A DNA stretch of 64,000 nucleotides from Tricholomella constricta (Eukaryota; Basidiomycota; Agaricomycetes; Agaricales; Lyophyllaceae): the NCBI GenBank assembly GCA_013368375.1, contig JAACJP010000001.1, forward strand, positions 2,294,001 through 2,358,000, written 5' to 3'. Below the pieces are notes generated by a model. It worked only from the letters and a program-made list of their open reading frames with translations. It did not search any database and had not been told where the DNA came from. Shown in pieces: positions 14,020 to 25,514 of this stretch (positions are counted from its first letter, which is position 1; the number at the start of each line of letters is the position of its first letter). Made by a program: the position numbers and the translations under genes.

Positions 14020-14299
14020 TGTCGCCGCCATATATTATTCCTCAGCACCACTACATACCTTTCCGGACATCTTATCTCTTACCGATCACGTGATACGCAT
14101 ACTATTATCCATCCGTAGATGTAGAGGCTCCTTTAGCTACTTCTCTACATCTGACACCTGGACCCTAGGTATGCTACTCACAATATACTTTAGCTACTTC
14201 TCTACATCTGACACCTGGACCCTAGTCCCTGTCAGATTCATTCAGCTCACCGGAAGTCTCTCGGTGTTCGGTCATCCCCTTCCCGGAACGCTCGCAACA
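14020..14299 (+). repeat. Copia 5' LTR
   Basis: 280 bases, TG..CA ends. It contains two identical 38-base direct repeats (14131-14168 and 14188-14225, starting CTTTAGCTACTTC) 19 bases apart, and the palindrome ATCACGTGAT at 14085-14094 with a CACGTG core. The same structures are in the 3' LTR. Confidence 0.95.
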
Positions 14300-14311
14300 G
14301 GTTATGGGCCC
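14300..14311 (+). promoter_or_regulatory. Copia primer-binding site (half-tRNA type)
   Basis: GGTTATGGGCCC directly abuts the LTR. It is the reverse complement of GGGCCCATAACC, the anticodon stem-loop region of eukaryotic initiator tRNA-Met. Copia elements commonly prime from a cleaved half of this tRNA. Confidence 0.75.
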
Positions 14312-14408
14312 CGTGCACCGACTATAAACACCGTAGAAATTCCATTCGCCCAGGCTCCGCTCTAGCGTCGCAGCCGGCTCCATCTGACATCTGTCAAGCT
14401 CCAGTTAC

Positions 14409-17400
14409 TAGTGATGCCGAAGTCCGGTTCAGTCCGGTTCTTGTGAAATTTTTGCGAACTCTGGACTGGACTTGAGGTTCGGTCCAGAGAATATGTTGAA
14501 CTTTGGACCGAACTATAGGTTCAGGTCCAGAAAGGTTCGGTTCAGGTTCACGAAAGTTCGAACAAAATATAATTGGTCAATTTTATTTTGAGTTCATCGT
14601 GTGCGAGATATAAGTACATTAGGTACAATGAAAAGGCATCTAAAGAGGCAAACCACCAAGCAACATGTCAAAGTAAATCAGAATGTCCATCTGTGCAATC
14701 CCACAAGGTCTCGAGGTGTTTCTCAGCCTCAGATCCCGCGTCGATGTGTCCATTTCGGTATGCGCTCTTGAGCAGTTGGAGGGCCTCAAAGGCCTCGACA
14801 GTGAGACGGTTGCGAAGCGCAACTCCGGTAAGACCGCCACTGGAAAATGCGCGTTCCGATGGTGTTGCCGAGCCTTGGATGGCAAGGTAGTCGCGAGCAA
14901 GACGAGCAAGCGTAGGGTAATGAGATGGACCGGAGTGTTTCTGTGGGAACAATAATGAGTGGTAGTCAAAGATACCTGTATTACGACGTACCCCCCAATA
15001 ACCAATAACATCCTCGACCTTCTCCAGCGGGCTCTCCAGATAGCGTTTGAGTTCATCGCGAGGGCTGGCCTGAGTGTGCTCGGCGTCTACATGTGCTCGG
15101 ACAGCATTTCGGATCCAAGAATAGCCATATTGACCATTGGACTTGTCAGGGACCACTGGGTGGGACGTGAGAGAAGTGAAAGGAAGTCGGAGACGAGAAA
15201 ACATACCGGCAGTTGCTTTCTGGCTCATGGTGGACTCGGAGGGGGTTGGTGTAATGTAGTAGCTGTCGAACTGGGAGGGGTGAGCTCAGACTACAGACGA
15301 GGTGACATGTGACACTTACAACTTCGCCGAGACGCTCCATGCCAGCCTCATGGAATTCGGGTTTCCACTTTTCCTCTGTGTATGCTGTTTTGATGTTGGG
15401 ATCCAGTACTAGGATAGAATAAGGACAGAAAATAGATGAAATTTAGAGAGCGAGACGCACCCAGACAAATGAAGTAAGCATCGACATCTGTTACCTTCCG
15501 ATACCACTTCTCCAAATTTGCCAGTCCCTTGCGTAAGGCTTCTTCGACCTCGTAGAACCTTGGCAGGTCAGCCATATTCTCCCAGGTCTCTTGAAGGAAC
15601 TCGAGCACCGGGACAGTGCGGAAGACGGTGGGCTCTTGGGAGCTCGAAAAGGTCTGCTTGGCGCTAGCAGGTTCCTGTATAGTAATTAGATTATGTAAAG
15701 TCATGATGAACATAGGACGTACCTTCAAGACCTCATGCATTAGCTCTAATTTGTTCCAATCCTGCTTGCCAAGGCGGAAGTCACTGTACGACTTTCCGCG
15801 AAGTGTGGGAACTTCGTCGCTGTCATCGGCGAGTTGAACAAAATGATTTATAGCCTGCATGAAGGCTGTTAGCTATAGTCAAGATATCTTAACAAAAAAG
15901 CTGTACTTACCTTGCGAACTGTAAGCATGCGGTCCAAAAATGAATACATCGATGCCCATCGAGTGCGAATCCAGAGGAGAAGTTGAAGTGTCGGGACGTC
16001 GTTCTGCTGACAAGACTTCTTGAAGAAAGCACGAGCTTGAGGGGAAGCACGGATCTAGAGGCACGAGGTGTGAGGAGGCATAGATGTAGAATATTTACAT
16101 GATTTAGTTAGTCACTTACTTGTTTTACCAAGGCTAGTGCTTTGCCAACTGAGTCCGCAAAACTTAATAGAGTAGCTACCTCATCGGGATCATCTTCATC
16201 GTCGTCTTCATCATCACCAGTGTCGTCAATGCTTGCCAGGCTTTCGTTGATTGCATTGAGGTCCAGGCCTTCGTCTTCCAAATTCATGTTGGCATTCTTG
16301 AATGCCGTCCTGATTTTCTTGACGACCTTACGTGTTGAAGGCGAGATAGTTTCTACAAAATGGCGGGCCGAAAGGTCAACGGCATGCTCCATACATCTGA
16401 AGGACTGTGAAAATTTATTGTGTACAGATCGGATAAGTACTCACCTTATATAACGCTGTGCAGGCTCCCATTTCTCTGTCAGGCCTGGTGTACTATTGAT
16501 GTCAATGGCTGCGGTACGAATTCCAGTAAAATTGTTGGGCGCGTTGTCCGCCGTAGCCCAGCCCAACTTATTGTTGAAGAAATTAGCAAGTTATAACCGT
16601 GTACTTTAAATAGAACTTACCTTTCGCCGAAGGTTGTAACGATCGAAGGTGCGTACAAGAACATTCCCAACATTTGAGCCGGAATGGTTCCCTTCGAGGT
16701 GTGTGAAGGCGAGTTGGTCAGTTTTCAATGACCAGTCCATTGGGTGGCTCTCTGGGGCCCAGATGTAATGTCCCGTGACAGACAAGAAAGGATCACCTGC
16801 GTCAGAGGTCCATGTATCGAATGTGAACGACACCTTGCCAGAGATGTCTTTAAGTCGGTCACGAACACGCTGTTCAACATCGTGAGCACGACGGATGATT
16901 TCTTGGCGGAGCTTGGTGCGGTGAGGAATGTCCTTCTCTTGAAGCGAAGGTCGCATAAACTTGAGGAGCCGGCGGAAAGACCCCCTGTCGATTAACTGCA
17001 AAGCCTGATAGATATCGCAATGAGTACAGTATATAATGGAACAGACTACTCAACGTACCTCATCTTCGCGAACAATGAGCTCGATTACATAGTCGAGCAT
17101 GCCTGCCGATGTAAAAGCTGGCATGCGCGGCTGACGGCTGACAATGCCATCCAACGTGCCCTGTAGCATCCTAAAGAGACTCAGTAAGTGTGAAGTACCC
17201 GAAGCGAAGCACGGAACACACCCATCAATTGAAGAGGCACTCTCAGACCTAGCGACGGCACGGCTGTTCAAAGCGAGACCCAACTTTTGGCACCGGTCAA
17301 TGTAAATCTTGATGTGGTCGGGGTTCCTGATTAGACATGCGTAAAATTGAAGCCCTGCAGTTGATATATGGGCATACCTTGAGATATGAGTTCGTAGCGT

Positions 17401-18341
17401 CGACATGCTGCCCTTGAAGAAGCAATTCTTCTCGATAACACCTGCAGCCCTGTAGTCAAAGTGAGTATAGAACAATTAAGCAGAAAAAATCGATCACACA
17501 CCTGCACAGTTCACACAAGTGACCATCCTCGGTCTCGTTTGTCGCAGGATTAATGCGTTGCTGCTTCGTGAAGATTGTTCGAACATCGGCAGTTCGGTCC
17601 TCCTTGCGACCAGCCCTAAGAGCGAGGGCCTTTTGAACAGTAAGTAGAAGAAGAGTAAGAGAATTAAAAGGAAGATTACTTCTCTGTCGCTGTCAGCCAT
17701 AGCCTTCACGCAAGCAAACCGATCCTCCAGGTCAGTGTCCTCTTCGTCCTCCTCATCTACACCTTCATCCTGTCCCTCCTCTTCTGTATCGCCACCAGTT
17801 CCATTTTCGACATCCTGAAACTCGTCGCTGGAGTCATCGGAGTCAGTAACCTTTCTGCGAGTTGACGGAGAAGAGACGGAGTTTGATGCAGCGCGCTTCA
17901 GTGCAGAGGTACCACGCGCAGGAGGTTCGTTGTTGTCAGGATCCCGGAGGCAAATAGAAGGTCGGAGGGCGCGTCCAGAACGACGAGAGCTAGCGACAGA
18001 TACAGCCGGGGCCTCACCACCATTGAAAAACGGGTGAACAGGTGGGGCTGGACTGAAGTTCAAAGTGGGAGGGAGAGGGACTTCATCATCAGGATCGTTG
18101 TAAAACACGATGTCAGATGCGTCGAGCAAGGATCCATCGGCGGCAAGCGCACATTGTTCAGCAGAGGTAGAGTTTGTGTTAGCCATGAATGCGAGATTGG
18201 GGTGATGTAGAGAGGCACAACTCACCTAATTTATACCAATCCCTTGAGCCTCTCTCCTTGTGACCACGGTATCGAGTAGGTGAGACGTCGGCCCCACATT
18301 GTGCTTTGTCGCGCCTTGTGAAGCTCTCGAAGTTGCCTCCA
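14409..18341 (-). mobile_element. hAT DNA transposon nested in the copia leader
   Basis: About 3.93 kb carrying a hAT transposase on the minus strand. Boundaries are inferred from the flanks: CCAGTTAC (14401-14408) and GCAGTTAC (18342-18349) match at 7 of 8 positions, as expected for a hAT 8-base target duplication with one later change. The ends read TAGTG on the left and, on the opposite strand, TGGAG on the right, both fitting a loose Y-A/G-G-N-G hAT terminus. The left end carries several GGTTCGGTCC-like subterminal repeats (14421-14560). No matching repeats are seen at the right end, so the right terminus is less certain. Confidence 0.7.
14668..18186 (-). CDS. hAT-family transposase
   Basis: Cut-and-paste transposase. 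Start at ATG 18186 (MANTNSTSAEQ); the open frame further upstream begins only with a GTG that looks like a splice donor. A Ser/acidic N-terminal region is followed by a Cys/His segment (DGHLCELCR .. STLRTHISR) fitting a BED-like zinc finger. The catalytic RNase-H fold is announced by VSFTFDTWTSDAGDPFLSVT, and the later block ends with the hAT dimerisation domain: YPTLARLARDYLAIQGSATP, SERAFSSGG and EALQLLKSAYRNG. About nine exons joined by short introns give a continuous reading; stop at 14668. No nonsense codon was found in the parts I joined, so it may be intact. It lies antisense to the copia host element. Confidence 0.88.
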
Positions 18342-18399
18342 GCAGTTACCTGTCGAGCCCGACATTTTTTCAGATTCTTATCTGATCTTATCAGACAAC

Positions 18400-21300
18400 A
18401 TGTCCAACGATGCTTCCTCGCGATCCCCCTTGTCCAAACTTGGGACGATCAAATACATGGACTGGGAGAAGTCTATGTACGGCCGTCTCATGTACCTCGG
18501 TGTTATCCGCCTTGTCCTTCGCAAGGAAACGAGCCCGTCACCCGTAGTCGGAGACGCCACTGTCGCAGCCGCCATTACCGCGTTCGAATACCGGTCCGAC
18601 AAAGCTGCCGGCGAAATCTACCAGTGGCTCGATGAAGCCAACAAGATACATGTCGACGCCATTCGTGACGACCCCTCCGCGATGTGGGAGATGCTCCGCA
18701 CCATCCACAGTAAATCTGCCCCCAATTCCCGTTTCAACTCGCTCAGCGACCTCTTCAACATCCGGAAGAAAGAAGACGAAACGCTCACCGATCTCACCAC
18801 ACGCGTCACGGGCGCTATGCTTCGGATCAAAGCCCTACGCCCCCAAAACACCACGAATGCACACGGACAGCTAGTCGTCGCCTACACCATCGAGAAACTC
18901 GACGAGGAGCTCACAATCATGGCGATGATCCGCGCGCTCCCCGCGGAATACAACTCCTTCATTTCCTCCGTCCTGCTCCTCTCGACGCTCACCAAGGACT
19001 CGGTCCTAGAGGCCTTCCGCACCGAGGAGACGCAACGACGTGCAGCAAACGAAGAGGCCGAGACCGCTGCCATCGCCGCCGCTGCTGCAGCTGCAGCTGC
19101 AGCCGCCCGCATCGTCAAGTGTTTCTTGTGCGATGGCGAACATACGATGATGAACTGCCCATCTTATAGCGACGCACGCGACCTTGCGAAGAAGAAGGGC
19201 AACAACCAGCGGTCGAGCGGTAAATCGGATCGAGGCCGTAACCGCAGCAAGAGAGGCGCCTCCGCGAAGACCGAAGAGGGATGCGATGGCCTCGCCATCA
19301 AAGCCGACGCCGCCGTTTGTCGCTCCTCCCAATCCTCCGAAAACCTCGCCGCTAATCGCTGGAATACAGACACTGGGGCCTCTGCGCATATGACCCCCAA
19401 GCGCGTGTGGTTCGGCGACGATCTGAAGCCGTGGAGGGTTCCAATCCACCTCGCTGATGGAAAAGTGGTTTATTCGGAGGGGAAGGGATCCGTTCTGTTC
19501 AGGCCGGATGGGACAGATGCGAGTGGCGCACGCTTGCGCGACGTTATCATCACCAATGTACTTTTTGTACCTGAACTCGCAAACAGTCTGTTGTCGGTCC
19601 TCTCCCTTACCACGCACCAAAGCTTTCTCGTGGTTATCCGCGCGCGAACTGTCTCTTTCTATAAGGGAGATATGAAGAACCTCATCTTCACTGCCACTGT
19701 CGACTCCTCAACTACCGGCTACCTGAACGGTACAACTATCAACCAATCCCCCATCCTATCTGCACACAGCGCGTTCCGAGCCGCACTCGTTGACCGCTCG
19801 CTCCTTCACCGTCGCCTCTGTCACCTCGGTAAGGAACGTTTAGACCAGCTGATTCGGGAGAATCTAACCGCCGATCTGAACATCGACTCGCGTGCGCCAC
19901 TGCCCAAAGTTTGTGAGGCATGCATTAGTGGGAAACAGCATCGCAGTCCTTTTCCCCAGACTGCAGACCGCGCGACAGGCGTACTCGATCGCATCTTTAG
20001 CGATGTCCACGGTCCTATGACCGTGTCGAGCGCTGGGCACCGATACTGGGTCACCTTCATGGATGACTGTTCTCGGTGGCTCGAACTCTACACTATGGGC
20101 AAGAAAAGTGAAGTCTTTGCCGCTTTCAAACTTTTCAAAGCCCTCGTAGAACGCCAAACCGGGCGTAAAATCCGCTGTATACACAGCGACCATGGCGGGG
20201 AGTATACACTCCAAGAACTGCTGGATCTCTGCGCCGCAGAAGGGATCCGCACAGAATGGACCACCCCCGCAACACCCCAGCAAAACGGCGTCGCTGAGCG
20301 CCTCAATCGAACGATTTCAGAAGCCGTTACAGCCATGCTTCAAGAAGCTGGCCTACCTCTTAGCTTCTGGCGCTAAGCTCTCCGTGTGTACCGTCACGTA
20401 CACAATCGCTGCCCGACATCTGCTCTTCCCAATAACATCACTCCCTTTGAGGTGTTCAAGGGTCGAAAGCCGCGCATTGCACACCTCCGCGTCTTCGGAT
20501 GCCGCGCCTATGTCCTCATCGGATGCGAAAAGCGCAAATCCCTTCATGGTCACACCATAAAGGGTATATTCATCGGATACCCCGATAACTATGCAGAGTG
20601 GATGGTATACGATCCCCTTACACAGAAAACGCACATCTCTCGAGACGTCATCTTCGATGAGACCGAATTCCCTGGTATTAAGACCACGGGCGCCACTCCT
20701 AGCGCCACCCCACTTCCCAGCGACTTCCCTGACTCCGATGATGACAAGCCCTACGATTCTGATGAATTCGAGGTGCCACCAGTTCCTGCCGTCGCCCAGG
20801 AAGTGCCCAGAGCGGTGGGAGTCGAGCCTGTTCCTGCTAGGGCAGTAGAACAGGTAGTACCCCCACCAGCCGAAATCCTCGAGCTGCCTCCTAATGAGGA
20901 GATTGTCGCCCGGCCTCCCTCGCCTCGCCGCCTGCGTGATCGCAAACCTGCGTTCCATCCCAACCACGCATATGTTGAGTCATCCCGGCTGCATGATGAG
21001 CGCCTGCAGCAGAAGGCGCAAGCACGCATGGACACCCTATGCACGCTGAGGTGCCCGCCGCACCCGACCCAGCTGTCGTGGAACCCGAGCTCTGGGATGT
21101 TGAGGTCGGCGCCGTCGATGCCGCCGGTGAACAAGAGGTCGACCTTGTAGTCAACCTGGCGTCCATCGACGCGCTAACAGCTGCCGGGCGCGCATACGTC
21201 GAGCACGGCATTAGCCCTGGGGGATACGGCATGGCATTTGCGGCTTTCACCGAAGATGAGAGCGCGTATAAGGTGGGAGTCCATGACGGTAATCCAAAGT

Positions 21301-22937
21301 CATTTCGCGATGCCATGGGGAGCGAACACGCTGCCCAATGGCATGAGGCAATGTGTGAAGAGATGAACGCACATGCCATCAACGGGACTTGGCGCGTGGT
21401 TTTCCTGCCTGCAGGTAAGAAGACCATCGGGTCGCGCTGGGTTTTCAAGGTCAAGCACCTCCCAAGCGGCGCAGTTGACCGTTTCAAAGCGCGCGTTGTT
21501 GCGCAGGGCTTCAGTCAGCGCCCGGGCGTCGATTTTGATGAGACGTTTGCGCCAACGGCTCGCTGGAACGCTGTCAGGACCATTCTCGCCCTTGCCGGCT
21601 CCGAGGACTTACATCTGGAGTCTGTTGACATTACAGCTGCATTTCTCCACAGCAATGTCGACGCCAGCGAGATCTACATGAGACTCCCGGACGGCTTTCA
21701 CTCGCAGCCGCTACCAGGAACAACGCGCGCGCCTGGCGACGGTGTACCCGTCGCCCATATTCGCAAAGGGCTCTACGGACTGAAACAGGGCGCGTACCTG
21801 TGGCATCAGCTCCTCCACAAAGTCTTCCTCTCACTAGGGTTCGCGCGCATCGTCTCTGACCCCTGCGTCTTTGTGTACCTCCGCGATCAGGTGCGTATCA
21901 TCATACCAGTGCATGTGGATGACATGACTATCGCCTCCGCATCGATGCCAGCCATCCTGCGCACCATCGAGCAGCTACGTGAACATTTCACGTTGCGCCA
22001 CCTCGGGCCTACCACCGGCCTCCTTGGTGTCCGCGTTACTCGCGACCGCCCTGCCCGAAAGCTGTGGATTGACCAGCGTGCCTACGCCGTCGAGATCCTT
22101 GCACGCTTTGGCATGCTCAACGCAAAGCCTGTCACCACGCCTATGGAAGCTGGGCTGCGCCTCACTAAGGACCAGCGCCCAAGTTCCCCCGCAGAGGAGG
22201 ACGAGATGCCCTCAGTCCCTTACATCCAGGCGACGGGCGCGCTCCTGTACCTAGCCATGTGTACGCGCCCGGACATAGCATTTGCGGTGGGAGTACTTTG
22301 CCGTTTCAACACCAATCCGGGGCCGGCACACTGGAAAGCTGTCAAGCACTTACTACGCTACATCCGAGGTACGCTCGATTACCGTATCGAGTATTCTGCC
22401 GCCGCCGCTGCACTCGCACCCTCCGGTTCCCTTTTCCAAACCTACTCCGATGCTGACCACGGTGGGAGCGTTGATGACGGACGCTCGACGACCGGCACCC
22501 TCCTCCTTGTTGCAGGCGGCGCTATCAGCTGGTTCAGCCGCCTTCAGAGCATCGTCGCGCTATCGACTACCGAGGCAGAGTTCGTCGCCGCAAGTGAAAC
22601 TGGCCGCGAGTTATGCTGGCTACGAAATTTCCTCTCCGACATCGGATCAGCACAGACGGGTCCGTCTATCATGAACGTCGATAACCAGTCTGCCATCTCA
22701 GTTAGCAAACACCCAGAGCACATGGGCCGGCTTAAGCACCTTGACCGCCACTGGTTCTGGCTTCGCAAGGCCGTGGCCGATGGCAAAATCGCGCCAGCTT
22801 TCATCTCCACCGCCGAGCAGACCGCCGATATCCTGACGAAGGCCCTGTCGCGCGATTTGGTCAACCATTTCCGACGTCGCATGGGTATAGTTGGCGAGTG
22901 GTCTCGCGACCCCATCGATAATCCTCCAGTGATGTAG
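18400..22937 (+). pseudogene. gag-pol: Copia gag-pol, broken by nonsense codon and frameshift
   Basis: Single-frame gag-pol of about 1510 codons. Domains in order: gag; an Ala-rich tract; zinc knuckle CFLCDGEHTMMNC (C-x2-C-x3-H-x4-C, one residue shorter than the usual middle gap); protease WNTDTGASAHM; integrase with HRRLCHLGK and CEACISGKQH, then IHSDHGGEYT and QQNGVAERLNRT; reverse transcriptase with RWVFKVKHLPSG, ESVDITAAFLHS, KGLYGLKQGAYLWH and HVDDM; RNase H with TYSDADHGGSVDDGRSTTG and LSTTEAEFVA. Two lesions: an in-frame TAA at 20374-20376 after PLSFWR, and a frame change near 21030-21040 between integrase and RT. Stop at 22937. Confidence 0.93.
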
Positions 22938-22952
22938 TCCTGGCACTGCATC

Positions 22953-22961
22953 AGGTGGGAG
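22953..22961 (+). promoter_or_regulatory. Copia polypurine tract
   Basis: Purine-rich AGGTGGGAG directly upstream of the 3' LTR, the expected primer for plus-strand synthesis. Contains one T, so it is a modest match. Confidence 0.6.
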
Positions 22962-23241
22962 TGTCGCCGCCATATATTATTCCTCAGCACCACTACATAC
23001 CTTTCCGGACATCTTATCTCTTACCGATCACGTGATACGCATACTATTATCCATCCGTAGATGTAGAGGCTCCTTTAGCTACTTCTCTACATCTGACACC
23101 TGGACCCTAGGTATGCTACTCACAATATACTTTAGCTACTTCTCTACATCTGACACCTGGACCCTAGTCCCTGTCAGATTCATTCAGCTCACCGGAAGTC
23201 TCTCGGTGTTCGGTCATCCCCTTCCCGGAACGCTCGCAACA
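22962..23241 (+). repeat. Copia 3' LTR
   Basis: 280 bases, no difference from the 5' LTR found by eye, including both 38-base internal repeats and the CACGTG palindrome. Followed at once by the target duplication AATGG. Confidence 0.95.
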
Positions 23242-23270
23242 AATGGTTCGACTGAACACCATCAGAAGCG

Positions 23271-24751
23271 TTACATACAAATTTGAATGGAAATCGTACT
23301 TTGAGTAGGTCTACCATGTCGGAAAAGAAGCTGTCGAAAACGTTGCATTCCCATAAGAGGCGGAGCCCTTGTCCTCTGTGGCCTACTTTCTTCTGACAGG
23401 ACTCTATCTTGACCGGCTTCTACTGTTGCATTTTCAGAGGCAGGATTTCGGAGCGGCGGCTTTCGAAACACTTGCGGGCTTGTATTGTTTCCGCCCAAAG
23501 ACATGGGAAATGGATGCACTGTAATAGGGTTGAGCAGATCATTCTAATAGAATGTGCGACTCACATTCTGCTCTCGACGACAAGATGTGCTTGAGAATAC
23601 GTTGCCTGCATAGGATCAACAGGGATACCAACAGAACGCCAAGGACGCCTCCAACAACAGCCCCAATCAAGACTCCGCCATGCGACTTCGGCGCCTGGAG
23701 AGCGGACGCGACTCCTGTGGCACTAGGGTCGGGGAGTGACGAAGGTACTGTTGAGTTACCTGAGGCTACTGGGGGCGGGGGGCTCTTTTGCGTGGCCAGG
23801 GAATTGAATGATGGGACATATGTGATGTAGTCGAGACTGAAAGCCCCGGGAGCCGTGTGTGAGGACACCACGGTTATATTCAATGTGTGGTTGGAAGGAG
23901 TGAGTGAGTCGGAAGAGAACCACAAAAAATTGGTATGTGAACATGGAGCAAGAGGTTCAACGACCGATGGCGAGCTGGCATCCATGCTGAAATACAACGT
24001 GACGCCTGTGGTGTTCTTGCAATTGCCATAAACAGAAACTGCGGTTCCTTATAGAAATCGAGATGAGAATTACCATCGAGATATTCGAGAGGTATTAAAC
24101 ATACCGGCAAATTGGAACACTGCGAAGCCATCGACTGATTCACTTGTTGAGTTGCCGAGAGGTGTTGTCGGATCGAAGTCTGTGGGGTAAAGCCTAACGC
24201 GGTAGTTGTGCTTCCAATGTCCATAATAATCGATATACTCTATGTCACTGTTATCGACCACTAAAGGGCCACTGTTGAGTGGGGTTTGGTCCCCAGCAAT
24301 GACTTCCATATAGTCAATGAGTATAGGAGGCAGATATAGGAAGGTGAAATTGTGAACGGCGTCCAAGAGGGTAGGGGATCGAAATAAAAGCCCAATTCCA
24401 TCTTAAATTCCATCTTGGAGCGTCATGTCCACGAAGGTAGACTCTCCATCGATTTCCACGTCTGCCTCTAGACCTAGCAGTGCCCGAGATTTTCCATAGG
24501 GATAATCTGCAAATTGACCATACACGGCTATCGATTTTCCTGTTTGTTGCATTGGCTCATTGGCCCATTCAATAATGGTGAACCTGCGCACCTGAGAAAA
24601 AAATACTGTATGGCTCACCCCGAGCACTCGGTCGAGTTGACGATGCTGTCCCTCCAAGAAAGCGGAATGATTCCAAGACTTCAAAGGAAGTGTCGTGAAG
24701 AAAATCCTCATTGTCGAAGAGGATTGTAGCGGACCTGATTATAGCGGACAT
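23271..24751 (-). pseudogene. Tandem-domain single-pass membrane protein, with in-frame stop
   Basis: Agaricomycete-type surface protein of unknown role. Start 24751 (MSAIIRSATILFDNEDF). Two successive beta-rich repeats are visible, each with a SxAVYG or TAVSVYG core (KSIAVYGQFADY and FAGTAVSVYGNCKNTTG) and ending in an aromatic/IDY strand (PPILIDYMEVI and GAFSLDYITYV). Sequons are frequent. A transmembrane helix follows (GGVLIGAVVGGVLGVLLVSL) and a cytosolic tail ends at 23271. Introns lie about 24058-24105 and 23520-23562. The frame is interrupted by TAA at 24405-24403, created by a 12-base tandem duplication (AATTCCATCTT twice, 24394-24404 and 24406-24416); without it the frame reads on as QDGIGLLFRSP. 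The copia element starts 30 bases past the stop codon. It could still be expressed if an unseen intron removes the duplication. Confidence 0.72.
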
Positions 24752-25514
24752 AATGGTAACAAGCTGGAGTAGATTGCCTCTCTCTTACCTCCTTTTTCTT
24801 TTATGAGCCAGCACCTAACGGGTATCAAACAAAGTCCGTGAAACAGAGCTAAGTTATAATAGACGAATAGATGGATGGATTTGTTACCTGCAGCAGTCAA
24901 CCAGTCTGTTCAACAGAACCTCTGATCCCAGCAGAAATCGGGATGTCCGCGGCCATCATCTATCCAATTATTCATGAGTGTATTTTGAGAGGTCTGATAT
25001 AGACATATCTTGCAACCATCGAGTATCATCAGCCTTGTGATTTTAGTGTTGAGGAAGGACAACGATAGTCGTAGACAATGTAAGTAGTAGCTGCAAATCT
25101 CGTCTCGTCGGGCTCTGAGAAGATGAAGATGCTCGACATCCAAAGATCAACTGTGACGATTACAGCCTACGAACATCATTGTACGGCTTGAAGAGATGGA
25201 ATCCAACAGCAAGATGGAGAGGAAAAGTTCTTGAGAAGATCACCAGTGTTCATCACGATCAGGAGAGCGCTGGACTGTGATGTTGAACCAGGTTGAACTT
25301 GGTGATGTTTGGCTTGAAAGAAAGCATGAAATTAGATCAGACCTGGCATCTGTGCTCAGCATCTACCGTGACCTGCCCCAACACATGTAGAATGGCAATA
25401 GGAATGACAAGAGGGATGACGGAGTTATGAAGGGCCTCACCGGACAAAAACATTGACCTAGAGTAATCGCGACAATGTCTTTGACTTGCCAGATGTTGAC
25501 CTTGATGGTTTCCC

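Larger units (their letters stand above)
14020..23241 (+). mobile_element. Ty1/copia LTR retrotransposon, interrupted by a hAT element
   Basis: Complete insertion of 9222 bases. Both LTRs are 280 bases, begin TGTCG and end CAACA, and match base for base in my comparison. A 5-base target duplication AATGG flanks it (14015-14019 and 23242-23246). Order inside is primer-binding site, leader with nested hAT element, gag, protease, integrase, reverse transcriptase, RNase H, polypurine tract. Protease-integrase-RT order marks it as copia. Without the hAT insert it is about 5.3 kb, a normal copia length. Identical LTRs point to recent insertion, yet the coding region is broken and the leader is split, so this copy is non-autonomous now. 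Confidence 0.95.

Noticed and set aside
13783..14031. 82-residue minus-strand open frame with protein-like sequence
   Set aside because: Its start codon and first residues lie inside the copia LTR, and the rejoined pre-insertion sequence (13900-14019 plus 23247 onward) has stops in this frame. It is a chimera produced by the insertion.
20353..20967. Long antisense frames across the copia pol region
   Set aside because: They mirror the GC-rich pol codons on the opposite strand and have no motif; shadows of gag-pol.
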